64,000 nucleotides of DNA, taken from assembly GCA_900078775.1 (NCBI GenBank), contig LT549889.1:5456001-5520000 (forward strand). The letters are read 5' to 3'. The number at the start of each line of letters is the position of its first letter. The stretch's first letter is position 1. This document shows positions 9,012-17,943 of this stretch, piece after piece. The translations under genes and the position numbers were made by a program. This DNA comes from Mycolicibacterium aurum. Lineage in GTDB: Bacteria; Actinomycetota; Actinomycetes; Mycobacteriales; Mycobacteriaceae. Under the pieces are notes generated by a model, which made no database searches, was not told where the DNA came from, and saw nothing but the letters and a program-made list of their open reading frames with translations.

Positions 9012-10565
9012 ATGACCGCTCCCGTCTGGATGGCATTGCCACCCGAGGTGCATTCGGCGCTGCTGTCCAGCGGTCCGGGCCCCGGGTCGATGCTGGCCGC
9101 CGCGGGAGCCTGGCAGTCGCTGAGCGCCGAATACGCCGCCGCGGCAGCCGAACTGGTTGCCACGCTGGGAGGTGTGGCCGCCGGGGCCTGGGAGGGCCCG
9201 AGCTCCGAACAGTACGTCGCGGCGCACCAGCCGTACCTGGCCTGGCTGGCGCAGGCCAGCGCGAAGAGCGCCGTCGCCGCCGCCCAGCACGAGACCGCGG
9301 CCGCGGCCTACACGACCGCGCTGGCCATCATGCCCACGCTGGCCGAACTGGCCGCCAACCATGCGCTGCACGGGACGCTGCTGGCGACCAACTTCTTCGG
9401 TATCAACACGATTCCGATCGCGCTCACCGAGGCGGACTATGTCCGGATGTGGGTGCAGGCGGCCACCACGATGAGCACCTACCAAGCGGTCTCCGCGGCG
9501 ACCGTGGCGGCCACCCCGGTGCTGGAACCGGCGCCGATGCTGCTGGCGCCGGGCGTCGGGGAGGCGGGCAGCGCGGCGGCGACCTCCACCCAGATGCTGG
9601 CGCAGGGTCAGGCCGCGAATGCCGGTGCTGCGCTGAACTCGTCGAACTGGCTCGTCGATCTGTTGGAGCCCTACCTGCGCACCCTGGTCGGTGGTGACCT
9701 CATCATCGACTTCCTGCGCAATCCGGTCGGCATCCTGCGTCAGATGCTGATCGATTTCGCCGCCAATCCGTCTGCGGCGCTGGTCACCTGGGGTCCGATG
9801 CTGTTCGCCGTGGTGTTCCAGCTGATCACCCAGCCGTTGGGCTGGGGTACCTGGATCGGTGCCGCGCTGGCGCCGATGCTGCTGCCGATCCTGGCCGGTG
9901 TGGGGCTGGCGATGCTGGGTTTCCTTGCCCTGCTACCGAAGTTCGACGACCTGCCGCCGATCGATCTCGGTGCGGCGCCGACGGCCGCCCAACGCGCCGA
10001 ACCGAACCTGCCGGTGGCGAGCATCGCCCCGGCCGGTACCCCCACCGCCGCGGCTCCCGCGGCAGGCACCCCGGCGTCGGCCCCGGCCAGTGCACCCGCC
10101 GCCGCACCGGCCGCCGCGGCCCCGGCCATGGCGTACGCCGTCTACGGCGGCCATCCCGGTGGCGGTTTCAGCCCGACGGTGCGCGACAGCACCTCGGCCA
10201 AGGCGCCGGCCTCGGGTTCCTCGGCGGCGGTGTCCTCGGTGGCGGCGCTGTCGGCCGCCGAGCGCCGCAGGCGCCGCCGCAAGAAGGGCGGCGAGATCAA
10301 GGACCGCGCGTACGCCGACGAATTCATGGACTACGACGAGGATCCCGAACCGCCCACCCCGCGGCCCGAGCCGACGGTCAAGGCGAGCGAACGGGGCGCG
10401 GGGCCGATGGGCTTCACCGGCACCATCTCCACGGGCACGGTGGAAGCGGCCGGCATCACCGAACTGGCCGGGGACTCCTTCGGTAACGGGCCGACCAACC
10501 CGATGCTGCCCGGCTCCTGGCGGCCCGACGGCCCGCCGGCACCGGAGGGGGGAAGGCACAGCTGA
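9012..10565 (+). CDS. PPE4: PPE-family protein PPE4
   Basis: This 517-residue PPE protein is the partner of PE5. The PPE domain covers about 1-180 and starts 'MTAPVWMALPPEVHSALL', with the Pro-Pro-Glu at 10-12 and the WEGPSS segment in the usual helix-turn position. EspG3 should bind the tip of this domain. A hydrophobic region follows (about 215-310), then an Ala/Pro-rich linker, an unusual basic run RRRRRKKGG (near 417) and an acidic stretch 'DEFMDYDEDPE'. This C-terminal arrangement is typical of PPE4 orthologues. Confidence 0.93.
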   Translation: MTAPVWMALPPEVHSALLSSGPGPGSMLAAAGAWQSLSAEYAAAAAELVATLGGVAAGAWEGPSSEQYVAAHQPYLAWLAQASAKSAVAAAQHETAAAAYTTALAIMPTLAELAANHALHGTLLATNFFGINTIPIALTEADYVRMWVQAATTMSTYQAVSAATVAATPVLEPAPMLLAPGVGEAGSAAATSTQMLAQGQAANAGAALNSSNWLVDLLEPYLRTLVGGDLIIDFLRNPVGILRQMLIDFAANPSAALVTWGPMLFAVVFQLITQPLGWGTWIGAALAPMLLPILAGVGLAMLGFLALLPKFDDLPPIDLGAAPTAAQRAEPNLPVASIAPAGTPTAAAPAAGTPASAPASAPAAAPAAAAPAMAYAVYGGHPGGGFSPTVRDSTSAKAPASGSSAAVSSVAALSAAERRRRRRKKGGEIKDRAYADEFMDYDEDPEPPTPRPEPTVKASERGAGPMGFTGTISTGTVEAAGITELAGDSFGNGPTNPMLPGSWRPDGPPAPEGGRHS

Positions 10566-10626
10566 GCGGCGCATCCTCCAGATCGACCACCTCGACCGAC
10601 CACAGATCCATCCGAAAGGAAACGTC

Positions 10627-10920
10627 ATGAGCATGCTCGACGCGCACATCCCCCAGCTGATCGCCTCGGAGTCGGCCTTCGCCGCCAAGACCGCGTTGAT
10701 GCGCAGCACTCTCGCCCAGGCCGAATCGGCCGCCCAGGCCTCGCAGGCCTTCCACATGGGTGAGTCCGCGGCCGCCTTCCAGGCCGCGCACGCCCGCTTC
10801 ATCGAGGTGTCGGCCCGGGTCAACGCGCTGCTCGACATCGCCCAGGCCAACCTCGGCGACGCCGCGGGCACCTACGTCGCGCAGGACGCCGCGGCGGCCG
10901 GTACCTACACCACCATCTGA
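10627..10920 (+). CDS. esxG: ESX-3 WXG100 protein EsxG
   Basis: EsxG is the 97-residue partner of EsxH; the two are secreted as a heterodimer by ESX-3 and support iron and zinc homeostasis. The protein starts MSMLDAHIPQLIASE. As in other EsxG proteins the hairpin turn has 'FHMGES' in place of a strict WXG. The C-terminal YVAQD is a YxxxD/E export signal. A Shine-Dalgarno-like GAAAGGAAA precedes the ATG. It lies 61 bases after PPE4, the largest gap within the operon. Confidence 0.95.
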   Translation: MSMLDAHIPQLIASESAFAAKTALMRSTLAQAESAAQASQAFHMGESAAAFQAAHARFIEVSARVNALLDIAQANLGDAAGTYVAQDAAAAGTYTTI

Positions 10921-10948
10921 CAACGCCCACCGGACCAGGAGAACTCAC

Positions 10949-11236
10949 ATGTCGCAGATCATGTACAACTACCCGGCCATGCTCGCGCTGTCAGCCGAGA
11001 TGAACGGGTACGCAGGCGCTTTGAACGCGGTCGGTGCCGACATCGCCGCCGAGCAGGCCGCGCTGTCCGGGGCCTGGCAGGGTGACACCGGGATGACCTA
11101 CCAGGCCTGGCAGGCCCAGTGGAACGCCAGCATGGCCGAGCTGGTGCGCGCCTACCAGGCGATGGCCGGCACGCACGAGACCAACACCATGTCGATGAAC
11201 GCCCGGGACCGGGCAGAAGGCGCCAAATGGGGATAG
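10949..11236 (+). CDS. esxH: ESX-3 WXG100 protein EsxH
   Basis: EsxH (TB10.4 family, 95 residues) pairs with EsxG. The start MSQIMYNYPAML and the WQG turn at 43-45 are diagnostic. In M. tuberculosis EsxH a zinc site has been reported at His14, His70, His76 and Glu77. By ungapped residue numbering this protein has Leu14, Gln70, His76 and Glu77, so two of the four ligands are missing. It starts 28 bases after esxG with AGGAG upstream, and its stop is followed directly by the espG3 ATG. Confidence 0.95.
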   Translation: MSQIMYNYPAMLALSAEMNGYAGALNAVGADIAAEQAALSGAWQGDTGMTYQAWQAQWNASMAELVRAYQAMAGTHETNTMSMNARDRAEGAKWG

Positions 11237-12118
11237 ATGGCTGCTAATGCGGTCGAGCTGACCGTCGAGCAGGCCTGGTTCATCGCAGAGGAGACCGGCT
11301 GCGGCTCGTTCCCGTGGGTGCTGGCGATCACGCCGCCCTACAGCGAGCCCGCGGTCGCCGGTCGGTTCGCGGCCGAACGTGCCGCCGAACTGACCGAGCT
11401 GGGCGTGATGTCGCCCGGTGGGGTCATCAACCCCGCTGTCGCCCAGTGGATTCAGCAGACCTGCCGGGCTCGGCAGTGGCTCGAACTCCGAAGTGTGGGT
11501 GCGCACGGCGATATGCTCCGCGGCCTCATCGCGCGCCGCGACAATGCGCCCGGTGCGCGGGCGGACGGGCCGTCGGTCGTCGCGCTGCGCAGCGGCGGGC
11601 TGGTGACGTTCACCGCGCTGGAGTTGCTGCACCCGAACGACCTGGTGCCGGTGCTGGTGGCCGGCCTGGACGGGCGGCGGGTGGCGAGCTTCGACGAGTT
11701 CACCGTTCCTGTGCGGGCCGGGGCCCGCGCCGACGAGAAGCTGCGAAATGGTGCCGACATCACCGAAGTGCTGCAATACCTGGGCATTCCGTCGTCCGCG
11801 CGGCCCGTCGTGGAAGCGGTGTTCACCGGGCGGCGCAGCTACGTCGAGATCGTGGCGGGCGAACACCGGGACGGCCACCGGGTCAGCACCGACGTCGGAC
11901 TGAGCGTGGTGGACTCCGAAGCCGGCCGCATCCTGGTCAGCCCGTCGAAGGCATTCGACGGGGAATGGGTGTCCACGTTCGCCCCCGGCCACCCGGCGGC
12001 CATCGCCGCCGCAGCCGACAGACTCATCGCAACATTGCCGCACGGATCGTGGTTTCCGGCGGCCCAGCACAGAGATTTCGACCAGAGAATGGAAGACCGA
12101 TGCCCGACAACACTGTGA
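11237..12118 (+). CDS. espG3: ESX-3 secretion chaperone EspG3
   Basis: EspG3 is the cytosolic chaperone that binds the tip of ESX-3 PPE proteins and keeps PE-PPE pairs soluble until export. The 293-residue length and the N-terminal 'VELTVEQAWFIAEETG' fit the EspG family, which has a mixed alpha/beta fold with no catalytic motif. Its ATG follows the esxH stop without a gap, and its end overlaps eccD3 by 19 bases. Confidence 0.93.
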   Translation: MAANAVELTVEQAWFIAEETGCGSFPWVLAITPPYSEPAVAGRFAAERAAELTELGVMSPGGVINPAVAQWIQQTCRARQWLELRSVGAHGDMLRGLIARRDNAPGARADGPSVVALRSGGLVTFTALELLHPNDLVPVLVAGLDGRRVASFDEFTVPVRAGARADEKLRNGADITEVLQYLGIPSSARPVVEAVFTGRRSYVEIVAGEHRDGHRVSTDVGLSVVDSEAGRILVSPSKAFDGEWVSTFAPGHPAAIAAAADRLIATLPHGSWFPAAQHRDFDQRMEDRCPTTL

Positions 12119-13515
12119 TGCCGATCGTGCGGGTGGCCGTGCTCGCCGCCGGGGACGGCCCCGGTGGGCGGCTCACCGAGATGGCGCTGCCCGCCGAACT
12201 GCCGCTGCGCGAGATCATCCCGGCGGTGCAGCGCACCGTGGCGCCGACCGCCGACGGCGCCGACGCCGCATCCGCGGGTGCCCCGGCGCGGTTGAGCCTC
12301 GCCCCGATCGGCGGTGCACCGTTCAGTCTGGACGCAACGCTGGACACCGTCGGCGTGGTGGACGGCGATCTGCTCGCGCTGCAGGCCATCCCGAGCGGCC
12401 CGCCCGCGCCCCGCATCATCGAGGACATCGCCGATGCCGCGGTGATCTTCTCCGAGGCCCGCGAAAAGCCGTGGGGCCCCGCCCAGATCCAGCGCGCCGC
12501 CGCGGCCGCCGTGATCGCGCTGCTGCTGCTGGGCACCGTGCTGGCCACCGCCGTGCGGCTGGCCACCGGGCACTCGGCCGGGCTGTTCACCGTCGCCGGG
12601 CTCGCCGCCGTGACCGTCGTCGGCTCGTTCGCCACCCGGGCCCGGTTCCCCGGATTCGGCACGGCACTGGCGCTGACCGCGCTCGCGCCGGTCGCCGCGG
12701 CCTTCGCGCTGGCCGTGCCGGGTGACTTCGGGGCCGCGCAGATCCTGCTGGCCGCAGCCGGTGTCGCCGCCTGGTCGGTGATCAGCATCATCGTCTTCGA
12801 GCGCGCCATCGCCACCTTCACCGCGGCGACGGTGACCGGGCTCGGCGTGCTGCTGTTCGCGGTGTTGGCCACCAGCTGGGACATGACCGATGTCCGTACC
12901 GGCACCGGTCTCATTGTGTTCGCCCTGCTGGTCACCGTGCAGGCCGCCCGGCTGTCCGCGCTGTGGGCGCGGCTGCCCGTCCCGGTGATCCCCGCCCCGG
13001 GCGACCCGACACCGTCCGCGCAGCCGCTGCGCGTGCTGGAGGACCTGCCCCGGCGTATCCGGGTCACCGATGCGCACCAGACCGGTTTCCTGGCCGCGGG
13101 TGTGCTGCTGTCGGTCACCGGTTCGGTCATCCTGGTCGGCGGGGCCGACGCCTCGCCGTGGGCCTGGGTGCTGGTCGTCGCCGCGGCGCTGGGCACCACC
13201 ATGCGTGCCCGGGTGTGGGATTCGACCCCGTGCAAGACCTGGCTGCTGAGTCAGTCCTTCCTGCTGCCCGCGACCCTGCTGGTGGCCTTCGTCCTCGCCG
13301 ACCGCTACGCCGCCGCGTGGTGGGCGCTGGCCGCGCTGGTCATCGTGACCGCGGGCTGGGTGCTGGTCGCCCTCAATCCGCGCGTCGCCGCGCCGGAGAC
13401 CTACTCGCTGCCCGCCCGCCGGCTGTTCGGTTTCGCCAGTTCTGCGGTCGACGCCTCGGTCATCCCGGTCGCGGCCTACCTGATCGGCCTGTTCGAGTGG
13501 GTGCTCAACCGATGA
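12100..13515 (+). CDS. eccD3: ESX-3 membrane channel subunit EccD3
   Basis: EccD3 is the polytopic core subunit of ESX-3. The 471-residue protein has an N-terminal ubiquitin-like domain (about 1-95, 'MPIVRVAVLAAGDGPGGRLTE') and about eleven hydrophobic helices from residue ~130 to the end. The ATG at 12100 was chosen because the frame further upstream overlaps espG3 out of phase, and this start gives the standard length. The stop overlaps the mycP3 start by four bases (ATGA). Confidence 0.94.
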   Translation: MPDNTVMPIVRVAVLAAGDGPGGRLTEMALPAELPLREIIPAVQRTVAPTADGADAASAGAPARLSLAPIGGAPFSLDATLDTVGVVDGDLLALQAIPSGPPAPRIIEDIADAAVIFSEAREKPWGPAQIQRAAAAAVIALLLLGTVLATAVRLATGHSAGLFTVAGLAAVTVVGSFATRARFPGFGTALALTALAPVAAAFALAVPGDFGAAQILLAAAGVAAWSVISIIVFERAIATFTAATVTGLGVLLFAVLATSWDMTDVRTGTGLIVFALLVTVQAARLSALWARLPVPVIPAPGDPTPSAQPLRVLEDLPRRIRVTDAHQTGFLAAGVLLSVTGSVILVGGADASPWAWVLVVAAALGTTMRARVWDSTPCKTWLLSQSFLLPATLLVAFVLADRYAAAWWALAALVIVTAGWVLVALNPRVAAPETYSLPARRLFGFASSAVDASVIPVAAYLIGLFEWVLNR

Positions 13516-14939
13516 GCGGTGATTTCGGCGCGCTCGCGTTCGGAAGGCGAACGTCGGCGCGCCGGAATCGCAGGGGAGCCACCGCGTTGACCGCCGCCGT
13601 CGCGGCTGCGCTGATCGCCAGTCCGGCCGCGGGGGCGATCCCCCCTCCGCAGGTGGATCCCGGCACCCCGCCGCCGTCCGGCGCCGCCGGCCCGGTGCAA
13701 CCGATGTCCCAGCGCGCTGCCTGCACGGTGACCGGGGTGATCCCCGGCACCGATCCCGGGGCGGTCAGCCCGAATCAGTCGACGCTGAACCTGACCGAGG
13801 CCTGGCGGCACAGCCGCGGTGACGGTCAGACCGTCGCCGTCATCGACACCGGGGTGCAGCCCGGACCACGGCTGCCCGACGTCGAGGCCGGCGGGGACTT
13901 CGTCGCCAACAGCGACGGCCTCACCGACTGCGACGGGCACGGCACCATGGTGGCCGGTGTCATCGCCGGCCGGCCCGGCGACGACGGCTTCTCCGGCGTC
14001 GCCCCGGGGGCCCGGCTGCTGTCCATCCGGCAGACCTCCGCCAAATTCTCCCCGAACCAGCCCGGGCAGGACCCCGCCATCGCGGAGGCCAGCAACGACA
14101 TCGCCACCCTGGCCCGCGCGGTGGTCCGCGCCGCCGATCTGGGCGCCCGGATCATCAACATCTCCTCGGTGGCCTGCGTCCCGGCCAACGCCACGATCGA
14201 CCAGAGCGCCCTCGGGGCGGCGCTGCGCTACGCGGCCGTCGAGAAGGACGTCGTCATCGTCGCCGCCGCCGGCAACACCGGGGGCGGGATCGCCGGCGGC
14301 ACGGCCTGCGCGTCGAACCCGTTGACCGACCCCACCCGCCCAGCGGACCCGCGCAACTGGGCCGGGGTGACCTCGGTGTCGATCCCGTCCTGGTGGCAGC
14401 CCTATGTCCTGTCGGTGGGCGCCCTGGACCCGGCCGGACGGCCCGCCCCGTTCAGCATGTCCGGGCCGTGGCTGGGCCTGGCCGCACCCGGGGAGAACAT
14501 CACCTCGGTGAGCAACGGACCCGACGGCGGCCTGGCCAACGGGCAGCCCAACGAGAAGGGCGAACTGGCCCCGGTCGGCGGGACCAGCTACGCCGCCGCC
14601 TATGTCTCCGGCGTCGCCGCGCTGGTGCGCAGCCGATTCCCCGAACTGAGCGCCGAGCAGGTGGTGCGCCGGCTGACCAGCACCGCCCGCGGCGCGGACC
14701 GCTCGCCGTCCTCGCTGGTCGGCACCGGCAGCATCGACCCGGTGGCCGCCCTGACCTGGGATGTGCCCGGCCCGGGCAAACCCGCCGAAATCACCAAACC
14801 CGTTGCGGCGCCGCCGGAACCGGTACCCGAGGACCTCACCCCGCGCGTCGTCGCCTATATCGGCGCCGGCGTGCTCGCGCTGGCCGCCATCGTGACCGCT
14901 GCGATCGCCGCCCACCGACGGAAGGACAACGCCGCATGA
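13512..14939 (+). CDS. mycP3: ESX-3 mycosin protease MycP3
   Basis: MycP3 is a membrane-anchored subtilisin-like serine protease needed for ESX-3 function and stability. The 475-residue protein has an N-terminal signal sequence ending near AAGA, then a catalytic domain with the triad Asp112 (VIDTG), His143 (GHGTMVAG) and Ser359 (GGTSYAAAYVSG). A proline-rich linker and a C-terminal transmembrane helix (about 450-470) followed by HRRKD complete it. It overlaps eccD3 and eccE3 by four bases each. Confidence 0.95.
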   Translation: MSGDFGALAFGRRTSARRNRRGATALTAAVAAALIASPAAGAIPPPQVDPGTPPPSGAAGPVQPMSQRAACTVTGVIPGTDPGAVSPNQSTLNLTEAWRHSRGDGQTVAVIDTGVQPGPRLPDVEAGGDFVANSDGLTDCDGHGTMVAGVIAGRPGDDGFSGVAPGARLLSIRQTSAKFSPNQPGQDPAIAEASNDIATLARAVVRAADLGARIINISSVACVPANATIDQSALGAALRYAAVEKDVVIVAAAGNTGGGIAGGTACASNPLTDPTRPADPRNWAGVTSVSIPSWWQPYVLSVGALDPAGRPAPFSMSGPWLGLAAPGENITSVSNGPDGGLANGQPNEKGELAPVGGTSYAAAYVSGVAALVRSRFPELSAEQVVRRLTSTARGADRSPSSLVGTGSIDPVAALTWDVPGPGKPAEITKPVAAPPEPVPEDLTPRVVAYIGAGVLALAAIVTAAIAAHRRKDNAA

Positions 14940-15832
14940 CGACCCGACTCGCCCTGGCGCTGCTGTTCATCGTTCCCGCCGCCATGGCCTACCCGTACGA
15001 GACCCCTACCCAGCGCTGGGTGCTCGGCGTGGCAGTCGCCGTCGTGATCGTGCTGTTCGCCTGGTGGGGAGGCGATTTCGCCACCGCCAAGCTGGCCCGG
15101 CGGTGGTCGATCTGGCGGGGCAACCGCGCCGGAGCCGAGACCGGACAGTCCGGTGACACCGCCACGGTGGTGCTGCGCCTTGATCATCCCGACGCCGACG
15201 AGCTGCCGGTGTCCCTGATCGCCGGCTACACCGAGCGGTACGGGCTGCGCTGCGACAAGGTCCGGATCACCACCCGTGACCGGGCCGGTGAACGTCGCAC
15301 CTGGGTATCGCTGACCCTGGACGCGATGCAGAATCTCTCTGCACTGCAGGCCCGTTCGGCCCGCATCCCGCTGCGCGAGACTGCCGACATCGTGGGCCGC
15401 CGGCTGGCCGATCACCTGCGCGAGAGCGGCTGGACCGTCTCCATCCTGGAGGTCGTCCCGCGCCCGGTCTCCGGCGAGGCCAAGGAGAACTGGCGGGCGC
15501 TGGCCGACGAGTCGGGATTCCTGACGGTCTACCGGATCCCGGCGGAATCGGTGCCGACGGTCCTGGACGCGGTGTGGGCGCACCCGTCGGAGGAGATCTG
15601 GACCGCCGTCGAATTCGGTGCCGGCACCGTCACCGCGGTCGCCGCGCTGCGCACGGCCGAACAACCCGGCGCGGCTGCACCCGTCGGCGGGCTGATCACC
15701 CTCGGCGGGCGGCAGCGCCACGTCCTCAGCAGCCTGGATCCGCTGTCGGCGCAACGGCTCCCGGGCCACCGACCCGCGCCGACGGTCATCGAGGAACTGC
15801 GCTGGCCGGCCGGTTCTCCGGTCAGAACATGA
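14936..15832 (+). CDS. eccE3: ESX-3 peripheral membrane subunit EccE3
   Basis: EccE3 is the outer subunit of the ESX-3 membrane complex. The 298-residue protein has two N-terminal membrane helices (about 3-19 and 28-46) and a soluble cytosolic domain. It is somewhat shorter than the M. tuberculosis protein as I recall it. The start overlaps the mycP3 stop (ATGA). Its 3' end overlaps the convergent hydrolase gene by 11 bases, and no terminator hairpin is visible there. Confidence 0.92.
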   Translation: MTTRLALALLFIVPAAMAYPYETPTQRWVLGVAVAVVIVLFAWWGGDFATAKLARRWSIWRGNRAGAETGQSGDTATVVLRLDHPDADELPVSLIAGYTERYGLRCDKVRITTRDRAGERRTWVSLTLDAMQNLSALQARSARIPLRETADIVGRRLADHLRESGWTVSILEVVPRPVSGEAKENWRALADESGFLTVYRIPAESVPTVLDAVWAHPSEEIWTAVEFGAGTVTAVAALRTAEQPGAAAPVGGLITLGGRQRHVLSSLDPLSAQRLPGHRPAPTVIEELRWPAGSPVRT

Positions 15833-17015
15833 ACGGTTGCAGGAATCGGGTCATCCGGCGCAGGTAGTCCGGCTGGCTCACGTGCAGCACGTGGTTGCCG
15901 GGGAACCAGTGAAACGCGCAGCGATCCCAATGCCGCCAGAGGATCTCGGCCTGCTGCGGCGGGGCGAGCTTGTCACCCAGTCCGGCGATGATCAGCCGCC
16001 GGTCTCGGGGCACCAGCGGGCGGTAGTTCAGCGGTGAATGGAACATGGCCGCCGCATCGGTCTTGGACTTGTCCACCCCGGTGAGCCGGTTGCCCAGACG
16101 CACCAGCATGTTCGCCGGGAACCAGTCGTCGAACTGAGCTTCCGGCGTCACCACCGGCACATTGGGGATGACGGCCTGGATCCGGTCATCGACCGCGGCG
16201 ATCAGCGCGGAGGTGTAGCCGCCCAGCGACATCCCGGTCAGCGCGATCCGGTCGACACCGGTGGACTCCAGATAGTCGAGGACCGAACGGGAGTCGTACA
16301 CCGCCTGGGCCATCGCCTCGGCGAAACCGGCCATCCCGTCGGCGAAAAAGCCGTAACCGCTGTACGGGGAGTTCGCCTCGGCCCGGCGGCCGTGGAACGG
16401 CAGCGTGTAGAGCATGATGTCGTAGCCGGACCGGAAGAACCACGGCAGCGCGAAGAACAGGCCGTTGAACAGGTACGCCGAGCCCATGAAGCCGTGGATC
16501 AGGCACAGCGTCGGGCGGGGCCCGTCGCCGTGCACCCAGTGCTGGGCGTGCACCACGTTGTTGCGGGCATACCCGGCGCGTTGTTCCCGCAGTGCCGGGT
16601 TCGCCGCCTGGAAGCTGCTGGCGAACCGGATGTTGTGCACAGCCCCGTGCGCGATCCAGGACGCCACCGGATTCGCCGGTCGGGTGTACACCCGCGGGGG
16701 AGCGGCCGGCGCCGGGAAGGACAGCTGCGGATCGTGCTGCGCGGCAAGGTCGATGTAGAAGTCCAGGGCGGCGTCCTCATCCCGGACCCGGCTCGGGCGC
16801 AGGGCGGCGTCGGCCAGGCGCGGCAGCATGGCGGCGCCCACGATGCCGGCGATGGTGGTGCGCAGACCGAGATCGGCGACGGCCGAGGCGTCCACCACCA
16901 GGCGCTGGCGGCGGGTGAGATCGATCCGCCGCGGCAGCCCGCGGGCGGTGGCATCCGCCCCGGGCACGTTCGGGACGGGGATCGGCGGTTCGACGGGTTC
17001 GGACGGTTCGCTCAC
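15822..17015 (-). CDS. Alpha/beta hydrolase family protein
   Basis: This 397-residue protein is an alpha/beta-fold hydrolase. It shows the nucleophile elbow GMSLGG (Ser near residue 265), an oxyanion-hole region LIHGFMGSAY, and a probable catalytic His in 'GNHVLHVS' near the C-terminus. About 120 residues precede the core, so it may have an N-terminal helical domain. The same kind of gene (Rv0293c) follows eccE3 in M. tuberculosis. It lies 12 bases downstream of the amidohydrolase and is probably co-transcribed with it. The substrate cannot be told from sequence. Confidence 0.8.
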   Translation of the reverse strand: MSEPSEPVEPPIPVPNVPGADATARGLPRRIDLTRRQRLVVDASAVADLGLRTTIAGIVGAAMLPRLADAALRPSRVRDEDAALDFYIDLAAQHDPQLSFPAPAAPPRVYTRPANPVASWIAHGAVHNIRFASSFQAANPALREQRAGYARNNVVHAQHWVHGDGPRPTLCLIHGFMGSAYLFNGLFFALPWFFRSGYDIMLYTLPFHGRRAEANSPYSGYGFFADGMAGFAEAMAQAVYDSRSVLDYLESTGVDRIALTGMSLGGYTSALIAAVDDRIQAVIPNVPVVTPEAQFDDWFPANMLVRLGNRLTGVDKSKTDAAAMFHSPLNYRPLVPRDRRLIIAGLGDKLAPPQQAEILWRHWDRCAFHWFPGNHVLHVSQPDYLRRMTRFLQPFMF

Positions 17016-17027
17016 GTCGTGGCCTTT

Positions 17028-17924
17028 CTACCGGGGCGGCTCGGGCGATGGTAGCCCGAACAGCCGTACTCCGTTGGCGTAAAAGACTTTCCGCAACCAG
17101 TCGTCGTCGATGCCGGGCAGTTCGGTGAGCACCGTCATCGCATGCGGATAGCCGTACGGGATGTTGGGGAAGTCGCTGCCGAACAGGATGCGCTCACCCA
17201 GGTCCGGTAGCCGGCGGTACAGGTCGGCCGGGAACGGCATCTTCTCTTCGGTGAACCCGGTGAACGCCATCGTGGTGTCCAGGTGCAGCTGATCGAAATC
17301 CGCGCACAGGTCCAGGAACTCGGTGTACTCCGGGCCGCCCATGTGGGCGATGATCAGCCGCAACCGGGGATGCTCGGTCAGCACCGCGCGCACCGGATCC
17401 GGGCCGGTATGGGTGCCGGGGGCGGGCCCGGACCCGCAGTGGATGACGACCGGTGTGCCGGACTCGGCCAGCACTCCCCAGACGTCGGCGAGCAGCGGAT
17501 CGGTCGGGTCGTAGTCGCCCACCTGGATGTGCGCCTTGAACACCTGCGCGCCGGCCTCCAGTGCCGCGGTGACGTACCGCGCGGCGCCGGGTTCCGGGTA
17601 GAACGTCGCGGTGTGCAGGCAGTCCGGGGTGTCGGCGGCGAACCCGGCGGCCCACCGGTTCAGCCAGGTCGCCATCTCCGGTTTGTGCGGGTAGATCAGC
17701 GAGGTGAAGGCCAGCACTCCGAAGGACCGCAGGGTGTGCAACCGATCCTGCTCGTCGCTTCGGTAGGTGATCGGCCAGGGTCTGCCGATCAGCGGACCGG
17801 CGTCGTCGAAGTACCGCCAGACCTTGTCCATCACGTTCTTCGGCATGAAGTGGGTGTGCACGTCGACGATGCCGGGCAGGTCCAGGGACTGCCAGATCTG
17901 CCGCACGGCTGCCTTCTCGTCCAT
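17028..17924 (-). CDS. Amidohydrolase-2 family metal-dependent hydrolase
   Basis: This 298-residue protein has the amidohydrolase-2 TIM-barrel pattern. The metal-binding HTHF follows the first strand ('GIVDVHTHF', near 20), a His appears at 'VVIHCGSG' and another at 'IIAHMGG', and 'LFGSDFP' carries the final Asp. The family includes aminocarboxymuconate semialdehyde decarboxylase and related decarboxylases or hydrolases. I chose the ATG at 17924 because an alternative start at 17945 would overlap the divergent tam start codon. It probably forms an operon with the hydrolase. Confidence 0.8.
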   Translation of the reverse strand: MDEKAAVRQIWQSLDLPGIVDVHTHFMPKNVMDKVWRYFDDAGPLIGRPWPITYRSDEQDRLHTLRSFGVLAFTSLIYPHKPEMATWLNRWAAGFAADTPDCLHTATFYPEPGAARYVTAALEAGAQVFKAHIQVGDYDPTDPLLADVWGVLAESGTPVVIHCGSGPAPGTHTGPDPVRAVLTEHPRLRLIIAHMGGPEYTEFLDLCADFDQLHLDTTMAFTGFTEEKMPFPADLYRRLPDLGERILFGSDFPNIPYGYPHAMTVLTELPGIDDDWLRKVFYANGVRLFGLPSPEPPR

Positions 17925-17943
17925 CACCGTCGATGATGACAGC

